Positions 29,273 to 37,112 of a stretch of 64,000 nt of DNA are shown here, piece after piece. Each line of letters opens with the position of its first letter. Within the stretch, counting starts at the first letter, position 1. Location of the stretch: NCBI GenBank assembly GCA_030746435.1, contig JASLMV010000013.1, positions 1 through 64,000 of the forward strand, read 5' to 3'. The DNA is from Gammaproteobacteria bacterium (GTDB taxonomy: Bacteria > Pseudomonadota > Gammaproteobacteria > Steroidobacterales > GCA-2729495). Below the pieces are notes generated by a model, which was not told the DNA's origin, did not search any database, and saw nothing but the letters and a program-made list of their open reading frames with translations. The translations under genes were made by a program, and so were the position numbers.

Positions 29273-30571
29273 CTAGGCCCTGTACCCATATTTAGCGAAG
29301 ATCTTCTCGTCGTAGACGTAACCGTAACCCGGGCCCTCCGGTAGTTCGTACACACCGTCTTTCACCTTGTTCTGGTTTTCGATCATCTGCCAGAAGAACG
29401 GGTCCATGTCGGGTATGTAAACTTCCACGCCGTGTTTAACCCCGTCGGGCGTTGCCGCCATCAGGTGCGCGGCCATCTGCGGCTGCTGGTGCACCGACAT
29501 CTCCACCCCGAAGGCCTGCGCCAGCCCGTAGACTTTGCGCCATGCAGTTGGGCCGCAGGCATAACCCGGGTCGTAGTTGCAAACGTCGATTGCGTTGTCA
29601 GTCATCAGGTAACGCGCGCCGTCGATAGTGAGTTCTGACTGGCCGGCACAAATGGGCAGACCCGTGGCCGAGCGCACCCGGGCCATATCCAAACGTCGGC
29701 GGCAGGGCTCTTCGAACCAGCGCAGGTCCAGGTCCTGTACGCGCCGACCGAAATCGATGGCCTGGTCTACGTCCCAGCGCTGGTTTGCGTCGGCCTGGAG
29801 CAGAAAATCGGGGCCGACGGCCTCACGAACGATGCGCACCCACTCCGCATCCTCGGCCGGCGTGAACGGCGGACGGGCAGGTTTGAGTTTCACGCCGCCG
29901 AAGCCCATATCGATGAGTTCGGCCATGTGCGCGCCGAATTTTTTGGCATCGTAATTGGCGCCGGGATGACGGTAACGCTGATCGAAGGAGATCGCCGGCA
30001 ATACATTCGTGTGAGCACCCCACATCTTGTAACAGGGTGCACCGTATGCCTTGCCGACTGTATCCCAGAGCGCATTATCAACTGCGGCGAGTGCGCGCGT
30101 GAACTGCGGGAGGACCGAATTACCGGTCCCGCGACCGAACTCGCGATCGAGCACGTACCAGGCGCGTTGCCAGCAGGCTTCGATCTGCAGCGCGTCCATG
30201 CCGATCAGCAGGGGTTCGATGCCGTCGCGAATAATCTCAATAACTTTGTCCCAGCTATGCCAGAAGAAAGTGTAGGCCTCGCCAACGACGCCTTCTTTCG
30301 TGTAGATGCGCACGAACAAACGGGGGAAGGCAGCACCCATTTTCGTTCCGTCGTGCAACCAGAAGAGCTCGATCGATTCGATAACGAGAGCATCCGCCCC
30401 GGGCCTGGGAATCGGGGGTGCAACGATGGGCATCGTTGCACTGTGCGCGCCTGCGTGCGTCATTAAAGGCATCGCTGCGCCGACCAGGCCCAGGCTACCG
30501 GCAAGCAGCTGCCTGCGGTTGATTGTTGTTGTAGGGTTGGCAACCGCGTCTTTTGGGTATGCTCGTTTCAA
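29273..30571 (-). CDS. Mandelate racemase / muconate lactonizing enzyme family protein, Tat-exported
   Basis: This is an enolase-superfamily protein of 432 residues that abstracts a proton next to a carboxylate. The KxK motif is in GGVKLKPARPP, and the metal ligands are in LLQADANQRWD, RWFEEP and GQSELTIDGARYL. A late His (MSVHQQPQ) fits the mandelate-racemase group. The N-terminus is an apparent twin-arginine signal (NRRQLLAGSLGLVGAAM), so it probably acts in the periplasm, which is uncommon for this family. The substrate is unknown. Confidence 0.82.
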   Translation of the reverse strand: MKRAYPKDAVANPTTTINRRQLLAGSLGLVGAAMPLMTHAGAHSATMPIVAPPIPRPGADALVIESIELFWLHDGTKMGAAFPRLFVRIYTKEGVVGEAYTFFWHSWDKVIEIIRDGIEPLLIGMDALQIEACWQRAWYVLDREFGRGTGNSVLPQFTRALAAVDNALWDTVGKAYGAPCYKMWGAHTNVLPAISFDQRYRHPGANYDAKKFGAHMAELIDMGFGGVKLKPARPPFTPAEDAEWVRIVREAVGPDFLLQADANQRWDVDQAIDFGRRVQDLDLRWFEEPCRRRLDMARVRSATGLPICAGQSELTIDGARYLMTDNAIDVCNYDPGYACGPTAWRKVYGLAQAFGVEMSVHQQPQMAAHLMAATPDGVKHGVEVYIPDMDPFFWQMIENQNKVKDGVYELPEGPGYGYVYDEKIFAKYGYRA

Positions 30572-30767
30572 CGATCTGTCCCCCGGTGTACGTTGGTTTC
30601 TTTACACATTTAGCGACACATGCTGGTTAACAGCTTTGCATAGTGCAACCGGTCATGCCGTTGCTAGTGGGGCTGTCTACCGGCACTCGGATAGCGATAA
30701 ATGCTCAATTAAAACAGTCACTTGTATGATACCGGGAGGTTGCCGGAACACGGCCGGCCAAGTTCGC

Positions 30768-31649
30768 TTACTCGTCTGCGGGAACCAGGTTCTGTTTGAC
30801 CTCGTTGAAGTAATTTTTATACAGATCGATGTTGTTCAGCATGAGGACATCCAGCCCCAGCGCGGCCATGCGTGCATAGGATTCCGGCCCGTCCGCCTTG
30901 TTCGTCGTAGAGGAAAAAACAAGCAGACCGTAAGCGTGCGCTTCATCAATCAATTCTTCCGAAAGCAGCCAGCGCATTACGTGAACGCCCCGGACGTTAG
31001 GGTAATCCTCCAGAACTTTCGCTATATCTTCGGGTTTCCGTGCGAGAGGTAAGAGGGGCGCTGTCGGCCAGTGCTCGACCAACCATTCCGGAATCTCGAG
31101 CCGTTCCCTGTAGCCCCCCAGGCCACCGAAACTGATAAATATGCAGTCGCGTTCGAAACCATATTTCTCAAACAGGCGCAGGGTTTGTTCATCCGGGAGG
31201 TCCTTGGTATCCCAGTAAACGCATACCTTTCCCTGCATTATTGCCAGGGCTTCTTCGAGCAACGGCACCCGGGTCCCGGCATATTCTTTGCCGAACCAGC
31301 TGCCGGCATCGAGCTGTCTGACTTCGTCGAAGGACAACTCTGACAATGATCCTGTGCCATCGGTGGTGCGATCAACTACGGCGTCATGCATAAGAACGGG
31401 CACGCGGTCACTTGTATAACGCACGTCCAGTTCCACGTAGTCGAAACCGAATTCGATGGCTTTCTCAATGCCGGGCAGAGTGTTTTCGGGGGCGAACTTC
31501 TCGGCCCCGCGATGTGCAACCGTCAGTATGTCGAGATTCGGTCGCCTGGTTTCAATCGGGGACCGCTCTAACTGCGGCGTGTTGTCGCATCCCGCTACAA
31601 GCAGAACAGCGACTAGAACGATGAAATATCTTGGGGAAAATACGCGCAC
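30768..31649 (-). CDS. Glycerophosphodiester phosphodiesterase, lipoprotein
   Basis: This enzyme hydrolyses glycerophosphodiesters to glycerol-3-phosphate and an alcohol. The 293-residue protein begins with a lipoprotein signal ending LLVAGC (Cys 21). The catalytic set is complete: HRG...PENTLPG, the acidic pair in YVELDVR, and MHDAVVDRTTDGTG. It is transcribed divergently from the PQQ dehydrogenase gene across an 87-base gap, which probably holds both promoters. Confidence 0.88.
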   Translation of the reverse strand: MRVFSPRYFIVLVAVLLVAGCDNTPQLERSPIETRRPNLDILTVAHRGAEKFAPENTLPGIEKAIEFGFDYVELDVRYTSDRVPVLMHDAVVDRTTDGTGSLSELSFDEVRQLDAGSWFGKEYAGTRVPLLEEALAIMQGKVCVYWDTKDLPDEQTLRLFEKYGFERDCIFISFGGLGGYRERLEIPEWLVEHWPTAPLLPLARKPEDIAKVLEDYPNVRGVHVMRWLLSEELIDEAHAYGLLVFSSTTNKADGPESYARMAALGLDVLMLNNIDLYKNYFNEVKQNLVPADE

Positions 31650-31736
31650 AGTGCCCGGAATTCTAATTCAAAGCAGCCCCACATGCGAGAAAGCCTTATG
31701 ATCGGGAAATAGAAAAACTATAAACGAGGAAAACGC

Positions 31737-33713
31737 ATGATCAGGTTGCTCTTGTTGCTCTTATTATTCCCTTGCGCATTACATGCGCAGGAATGGCCGG
31801 TGTGGGGCGGAAACCCGGAGGGCACAAGATACAGCGCGCTGGACCAAGTCAATGCGGACAACGTCGACGACCTTGAAATCGCCTGGCAGATCAGAACGGG
31901 CTCGTTAGATAAGTATGGCGTCGAGCTCAGCAAGACCGTCGGCTTCCAGGCTAATCCAATCCTCACACCGCCGGCAGCCGGCCGGTCGCTGGTCCTGTGC
32001 ACGCCGTTTAACGAGGTGTTGGCACTCGACCCGGCGACCGGAGAAGTGCGCTGGAGTTTTGATCCGCATATCGATCTTGGAGGCAACGGCAGCGACGCCG
32101 ATCCCGACGGAGAGAATGCAACCGCTTTCCTGAAGTGTCGTGGCGTCGCGTTCTGGCAGGACGATCAGTCGACAGACAATGCCGCCGCGTGTACCAGCCG
32201 TATTTTGCTCGCCACAAATGACCTCAGACTGTTCGCGCTGGATGCGCGGACGGGTGAGTTGTGCAAAGGCTTCGGTAAAGATGGCGAAGTCGACGCCGAA
32301 CCGTTCTACATGGATAAGAAACCTGTCTGGAAGCACGAGGTTCGTTTCTACAATCCGCCGGTGGTTGCCGGTGACCTGATGATTCTGACAACAAAGGTAC
32401 GTGACAACCACCGCTGGAATGCACCGGCGGGGACGCTCCGGGCCTTTTCGGTTCGCACGGGTGCGCTGGTGTGGCAATGGGATCCGGTGCCGCGCGATGC
32501 GAACGACCCGATGCACAAGATCTGGGATAAGGATGCTGCACGCGAAACCGGTGGCGGGCAGGCCTGGGGCATGCTCAGTGTGGACGAGGAACGTGACCTG
32601 CTGTTCCTGCCGACCTCCAGCCCGTCGCCCGATTTCTACGGCGGTACACGACCCGGCAACAACGAATACGCCGACTCGATCGTGGCGCTGAGGGCATCGA
32701 CCGGCGAATACGTCTGGCATTTCCAGACGGTACATCACAATGTCTGGGACTACGACAATGCGGCGCAGCCGGTGCTCATCGATCTCGTCAAAAACAACAA
32801 GCCGTTTCCCGCCGTCATCCAGGCGACCAAGACCGGCATGCTCTATATTTTCCATCGCGAAACGGGCGAGCCCTTTTTCGCAATCGAGGAACGGCCGGTA
32901 CCGACTAACGGCGTCGCGGGTGAACAACTGTCGCCGACGCAGCCCTTCCCGGTAGCGCCACCGCCACTCGTGCCGCATGATTTTGACTGGGACGACGAAT
33001 GGTGGCTGACCTTCGGAGCCTGTAAAGAGTTTTTTGCCGATGCCCGCATCGGGCCGATCTTCACGCCGCCGAGCCTGGAGGGTACGGTTGTGGTGCCGTC
33101 AACCGCGGGGGGCGTCAACTGGGGTTCGGTTGCGATCCACGAGCCGTCAAACACGCTCGTGACCAACGTACTCAACATGCCGCACTTCGCACAGCTCGTT
33201 CCCAACAGCGAGGTAACCGAGCCCCGACCGGATGCGGGGCCCAACGACATGAACTCGCTTAATCCCATGCACGGAACACCGTATCACCTCAGGCAGGGGC
33301 CTTTTATGTCGCCACGCTTCCTGCCGTGTAGTAAGCCGCCGTGGGCCATGGTCGTGGCGGTCGATCTCCAGAAAGGCACTATTAAATGGGAAGCGCCGTT
33401 GGGCACTGCCGACAAACTGTCACCCATACCCATTCCGTTTAAGTGGGGCACGCCGACTTTTTCGGGGGGCATCGTTACGGCAGGCGGGCTCTTCTTTATA
33501 GGGGCTACCGTAGACAACCGCTTCCGCGCGTTCGACATCAAAGACGGTGACGAGTTGTGGACCGTGAAACTGCCGACCAGCAGCTTCGCGCACCCGATGA
33601 CCTATTCAATAGACGGCAAACAATACGTCGTGATCGTTACGGGCGGCCATCCCTTCATCGACCAGGATCCGGGCGACTGGGTAACCGCGTTCGCGTTGCC
33701 TGAGGGACAGTGA
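31737..33713 (+). CDS. PQQ-dependent dehydrogenase (quinoprotein glucose/alcohol dehydrogenase type)
   Basis: A periplasmic quinoprotein of 658 residues that oxidises an alcohol or sugar using pyrroloquinoline quinone. A Sec signal (about 1-18) is followed by WPVWGGNPEGTRYSALDQVN, the usual start of the eight-bladed propeller. Several tryptophan-docking repeats are seen (DPATGEVRWSFD, VRTGALVWQWD, KDGDELWTVKLPTSS). The membrane-type five-helix anchor is absent, so it is soluble. No cytochrome CxxCH motif is present. Its last codons and its stop lie inside a palindromic repeat arm (33704-33719). Confidence 0.87.
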   Translation: MIRLLLLLLLFPCALHAQEWPVWGGNPEGTRYSALDQVNADNVDDLEIAWQIRTGSLDKYGVELSKTVGFQANPILTPPAAGRSLVLCTPFNEVLALDPATGEVRWSFDPHIDLGGNGSDADPDGENATAFLKCRGVAFWQDDQSTDNAAACTSRILLATNDLRLFALDARTGELCKGFGKDGEVDAEPFYMDKKPVWKHEVRFYNPPVVAGDLMILTTKVRDNHRWNAPAGTLRAFSVRTGALVWQWDPVPRDANDPMHKIWDKDAARETGGGQAWGMLSVDEERDLLFLPTSSPSPDFYGGTRPGNNEYADSIVALRASTGEYVWHFQTVHHNVWDYDNAAQPVLIDLVKNNKPFPAVIQATKTGMLYIFHRETGEPFFAIEERPVPTNGVAGEQLSPTQPFPVAPPPLVPHDFDWDDEWWLTFGACKEFFADARIGPIFTPPSLEGTVVVPSTAGGVNWGSVAIHEPSNTLVTNVLNMPHFAQLVPNSEVTEPRPDAGPNDMNSLNPMHGTPYHLRQGPFMSPRFLPCSKPPWAMVVAVDLQKGTIKWEAPLGTADKLSPIPIPFKWGTPTFSGGIVTAGGLFFIGATVDNRFRAFDIKDGDELWTVKLPTSSFAHPMTYSIDGKQYVVIVTGGHPFIDQDPGDWVTAFALPEGQ

Positions 33714-33783
33714 CCATATTCTTCACGGAAATATAAAACTTTTCCTCTTCCGCATGAAATATGGTCACTGTCCCCTTATTATT
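33704..33783. repeat. Palindromic repeat, copy 1 (16-bp arms, structured loop)
   Basis: Perfect inverted arms lie at 33704-33719 and 33759-33774, around a loop that can pair further (TTCA/TGAA, CGGAA/TTCCG). The right arm continues as CCTTATTATT to 33783. The same arm sequence forms the 62-bp palindrome at 35976-36037. The left arm contains the TGA stop of the PQQ dehydrogenase and the right end touches the stop codon of the glycosyltransferase on the minus strand. The structure resembles REP-type elements mobilised by Y1 transposases, but no such transposase is in the window. Confidence 0.85.
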
Positions 33784-34742
33784 TATGGATGAAGAGCTAT
33801 TCCCCTCGACCTGTATTTTCTCTGCCAAAGCTTCTTGCGAAAGTTTTTCTTAAGCACCTTAATTATTGTATATTCTTGTGGAATTCCTACCTCTTTTACT
33901 GGCGTATCGCTATATACACTCAAGTCCAGATAACGTCTGTATTCGCCTTCTAAGGGATGAAAGCATGGCTTGACCCAAGGCTTTGACCAACCTACATAGT
34001 GAATGATCGATGGTTCCCAGACGGCTTTTTCGAAAAACCCTTCTTGCTTGATGCGATTTACCTGGCGCGTATTCCTGTACAGCCCTGATTGCATATTCCA
34101 GTGGACAGGCAGCCGTAACCATTCGCCCTTGAAAACCCCATTGAATGCACACTGATCATTAGTTGAAATCAGTTCTGGATATTCAATCTTAAAAGTACGA
34201 ACTTTTTCAGGTATTTTCTGCTCACGCCATTTAACCAGATCTATAATCATTACGCCCGAGTTGAAATAGTCGCTTTGTGCTAATCCTGACTTTAAATAGG
34301 TGCTGCCAGCGATATTTTCTACTGCAGCAATAGAGTAAGGTCCGAGATTCTGGTTCCATAATTTTTCCAGATCAGCCTTAATGATCAGGTCGCAGTCCAG
34401 ATAGATCGCTCGTTTGACAGAAGCGTCAAATAATTCTGGTATAGATATTCTGTAGTAAGCGGGCGCAGATATATGTTTGCGAGTAGGGAAGTTTGCATAG
34501 ATCCTGTCATCTACTTCCAGAAATGTAACATTACCACCACGTACAGTTACATCGTTTTTCAGACTATTCTTTTGTTTCTCCGGGATTCCGCCATCTATTG
34601 CAAACAGTTCAAACCGATCTGGTCGAGCAGCATTTTCCAGCAGAGAGACAAACATTACATGCATTGGAATTACATAGTTGGCATCACTGCTAGCGACAAC
34701 CACAATCTTATCCTGACCTGCAGTAGCAATTGAGTTGTTCAT
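33783..34742 (-). CDS. Glycosyltransferase family 8 (LPS-type)
   Basis: A 319-residue retaining GT-A enzyme that adds a hexose from a UDP-sugar, most likely to lipopolysaccharide core or a surface glycan. The metal-binding DXD is YLDCDLII, NSGVMIIDLVKWR is the nucleotide-sugar block, and HYVGWSKPW is the hallmark of the family. It is visibly A+T richer than flanking genes, which suggests transfer. Its stop codon abuts the palindromic repeat. It is the downstream gene of a pair with a 36-base gap. Confidence 0.9.
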   Translation of the reverse strand: MNNSIATAGQDKIVVVASSDANYVIPMHVMFVSLLENAARPDRFELFAIDGGIPEKQKNSLKNDVTVRGGNVTFLEVDDRIYANFPTRKHISAPAYYRISIPELFDASVKRAIYLDCDLIIKADLEKLWNQNLGPYSIAAVENIAGSTYLKSGLAQSDYFNSGVMIIDLVKWREQKIPEKVRTFKIEYPELISTNDQCAFNGVFKGEWLRLPVHWNMQSGLYRNTRQVNRIKQEGFFEKAVWEPSIIHYVGWSKPWVKPCFHPLEGEYRRYLDLSVYSDTPVKEVGIPQEYTIIKVLKKNFRKKLWQRKYRSRGIALHP

Positions 34743-34778
34743 ACGGAAATTTTATTTGCCTGGAAATACAGGATCTGA

Positions 34779-35738
34779 TCAACCAATGTTGTTGGGGTGA
34801 ATATTAAGGTTTCGATAGCGACTCCATTGCCTGTATCTTTTTCGTAAGGCCAGACTGCTTTTTAAAGTGTTTCCTAACGATGAATCTTGTCTGGGGCAGT
34901 CTTTCCATGGTGACAAACTTTTATAGTGATCATAAAACACTTTATATTCGGAATGGCACTTCCATAACCAGGGTTTTTTAGGGCCAATGAAATGAATGAT
35001 TGCTGGGGAGGCTATAGCTTCTGTTAGTTCCTGTTTCGAGTATCCGCAGTTATTGTCATAGTATTTCTTCAGGACGCCAAAGGCATCAGCTTGCAGGTTC
35101 CAGCGCTGTGGAATTCTAGCCCACTTGTCCTCGAAAACCCCGTTCAAAGCACATTGGTCTATATATCCGATCGTATCCTTGTTATCGTGTAAATAGCTTA
35201 AAAGCTTTGACTGAATGGAATGGGTGCGCCAGTAATCCAAATTAGCGACGAGAACACCCGAATTAAAATATGAGTTTCTTCTCAAACCTATACTCAGGCA
35301 CGCTTTTGGGGAGAGGTTTTCAATAGCGGCTAGCGGAGCATCTCCTGCCATAACTGCCAATTTATAGATATCGTCAATTACGATTAAGTCAGAATCCAGA
35401 TATACAACCTGTCCAATATTAGCTGGCAAGATTTCAGCCATGATCAAACGCTGAGATGCCGCTGCACCGTATCGGCCCGTCTCGATATGCTCGAAAGGTT
35501 TTTCCTGGGCCTCGATTATGGTGATTTTGGCACCAAATGATTCCACTAGATTTTTGATCTCCGTTATGCTGACGTGGGATATTCCATTATCTATTAGGAA
35601 AAACTGAAGTAATCTTGTGTTATGCGAATTACGAAGTACCGATAAAAACATTATGCCCAGGTGCTGGGCATAATTTTCATCACAACTTGCACTAATATTT
35701 ATACATGTAAGGCTCGAACTATGTGATGTGCTATACAT
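34779..35738 (-). CDS. Glycosyltransferase family 8 (LPS-type), second copy
   Basis: This is also 319 residues long and of the same family as its neighbour: DXD in YLDSDLIVI, NSGVLVANLDYWR, DQCALNGVF and HFIGPKKPW. The two proteins are clearly related but diverged, as expected of an old duplication or of two enzymes acting in sequence. It is A+T rich like its partner. The start is supported by IHFSL-like family pattern TCINISASCDENYAQHLGIMF beginning near residue 11. Confidence 0.9.
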   Translation of the reverse strand: MYSTSHSSSLTCINISASCDENYAQHLGIMFLSVLRNSHNTRLLQFFLIDNGISHVSITEIKNLVESFGAKITIIEAQEKPFEHIETGRYGAAASQRLIMAEILPANIGQVVYLDSDLIVIDDIYKLAVMAGDAPLAAIENLSPKACLSIGLRRNSYFNSGVLVANLDYWRTHSIQSKLLSYLHDNKDTIGYIDQCALNGVFEDKWARIPQRWNLQADAFGVLKKYYDNNCGYSKQELTEAIASPAIIHFIGPKKPWLWKCHSEYKVFYDHYKSLSPWKDCPRQDSSLGNTLKSSLALRKRYRQWSRYRNLNIHPNNIG

Positions 35739-35975
35739 AACCTATAATATTGTCAGTTTACTTTGGTTGAGGCTAAGGCCTAACTATTAGTAAAGCAGAA
35801 GTATATACAAGTACGCACTTCCAAAACTGACTATAAGGATATAGCTAGTCGAGTTGGATTAGCGGGGAACCTGATACGGGATACGGGGGCTGGCATGTTG
35901 GTGACCAGTAACTGTGGTTGATCATGTAATACCCACCGTCCAACCAAGTACCCAAAGATTTAAAGTCAGGTAATG
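35739..35975. other. A+T-rich intergenic stretch before the glycosyltransferase pair
   Basis: I see no gene here. It should hold the promoter of the glycosyltransferases (minus strand), but I cannot place it. The repeat unit at 35854-35928 lies within it. Confidence 0.6.
35854..35928. repeat. Diverged repeat unit, copy 1 (partner at 45365-45433)
   Basis: The shared core is TTAGCRGGG..CTGATAC..GGGGCTGGCWTGTT followed by a common TCATGTA and ACCCACC. The match is by eye, with several short gaps. Both copies lie just over 100 bases to the left of a copy of the tRNA-Leu 3' end, in the same orientation. Confidence 0.7.
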
Positions 35976-36037
35976 CAATAATAAGGGGACAGTGACCATA
36001 TCTCCGCGGAGATATGGTCACTGTCCCCTTATTATTG
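35976..36037. repeat. Perfect 62-bp palindrome, copy 2 of the palindromic repeat
   Basis: Every base pairs between 35976-36006 and 36007-36037, with no loop. The arm from 35980 shares AATAAGGGGACAGTGACC with the copy at 33704-33783. With that copy it encloses the two glycosyltransferase genes. Confidence 0.95.
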
Positions 36038-36052
36038 GTGCCCAGGAGAGGA
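36036..36052. repeat. Direct repeat of the tRNA-Leu 3' end (att-like site, distal copy)
   Basis: Seventeen bases are identical, in the same orientation, to 45534-45550, the CCA end and acceptor/T-arm part of tRNA-Leu. This is the pattern left when an element integrates at a tRNA 3' end and leaves a fragment at its far side. Confidence 0.75.
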
Positions 36053-36182
36053 TTGGGACCACAATTCCAACACTTGCGCAGCCTGCGCCTAAGTTGTTGA
36101 AAAATAAAATATAAAAAATCCTTTACGGTTTAAGAACTTGGCAAAGTGTACCACTCTGGTGACGTTGCCTCGAATCTTGACA

Positions 36183-37104
36183 TCATGCCAGAGAGTACCA
36201 TGTTCCCCGTCCGGCGCCATGCCGCTCAAGGTGCCCGTTTTTATGCAGGTTCTTAATGTGATCCTTAATGGTGTTCCTGCTGCTGCCGGTCGTTATTGCG
36301 GCATCATTAACGGTCACTCGGCCGTGTTCGCGGGCAATCTCCAGAATTTTCACGGATAGTTCCGGCAGGTCACCGGGAATTAGCCGCTCACGTTTGATTT
36401 TGCTTTCCAGTCATTTTCTTTTGTTTGCTCAGCGCTTCCAGGAAGAACGTTTACCAGGGTTGCCAGTCAGGGGTTTCTGTCCTGATGGTGCCTTGTGTTC
36501 GGCGCAACGCGAGGCAGTTCTTCTTGTTTGCTTCGATCACGCTTTCCAACGAGCTGCATGGAACATAGGCATATCCCGACTGCAACAGCAGCAACGTGTT
36601 CAGTATCTGTGAGAGTCTGCCGTTGCCATCCTGAAAAGGGTAAATTTCCAGGAAAACCACTGTAAATTTTGCGATGACGAGTAGGGAATGGAGAATCTTT
36701 TCGCTCAAAGTGATGTTGGTCTAGGCTATAAGTTCGTCCATCAGGCGAGGGGTGTCAAAGGGGCTGGCTGTCTGAAATATAGTTCCGATGCTTTCACCTT
36801 CGGGAGTAAAGGCCTCAATGCTGTCGGACAAGGTTTTGTATTCCCCAAGATGCTGTGCATCTTTTTCTGAATATTGAAGGAGCTGGGTGTGAAGCTGTTT
36901 GATGTAATTAACTGTCAGCGGAATATCGTTCGCTTGCTCAAATACTGTTTCCATGACTGCGGCATAGTCGGCAACTTCCTGCTCATATCCACTTCTCCTG
37001 GCCATTTTGTATGGCTGAAATACGTCTAGTAAAGGGGGACTATTCAGTTTTATAGTCAGGAACAAATGGATAGATGGATTGCAGGCGCCTTCCATCCGCT
37101 CCAC
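36183..37104 (-). pseudogene. Fic family protein (AMP transferase), inactivated
   Basis: The minus strand encodes most of a Fic protein in broken form. Segment one (about 37020-36724) reads EQEVADYAAVMETVFEQAND to FDTPRLMDELIA, then a TAG (36721-36723) replaces an expected Trp. The same frame continues through LLVIAKFTVVFLEI, YPFQDGNGR (the catalytic motif, with His changed to Tyr) and SLESVIEANK to a TAA at 36451-36453. After a frameshift near 36410-36420 comes the winged-helix tail (LPELSVKILEIAREHGRVTV to GRGTWYSLA, stop 36183-36185). The N-terminal part is also missing. Confidence 0.88.
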
Positions 37105-37112
37105 TCATCGCA

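Noticed and set aside
31905-32978. A 357-codon open frame on the minus strand
   Set aside because: It is antisense to the PQQ dehydrogenase and has no family signature.
36138-36612. Plus-strand frames of 73 and 114 codons
   Set aside because: They are antisense to the Fic pseudogene, whose homology is clear in the other direction.
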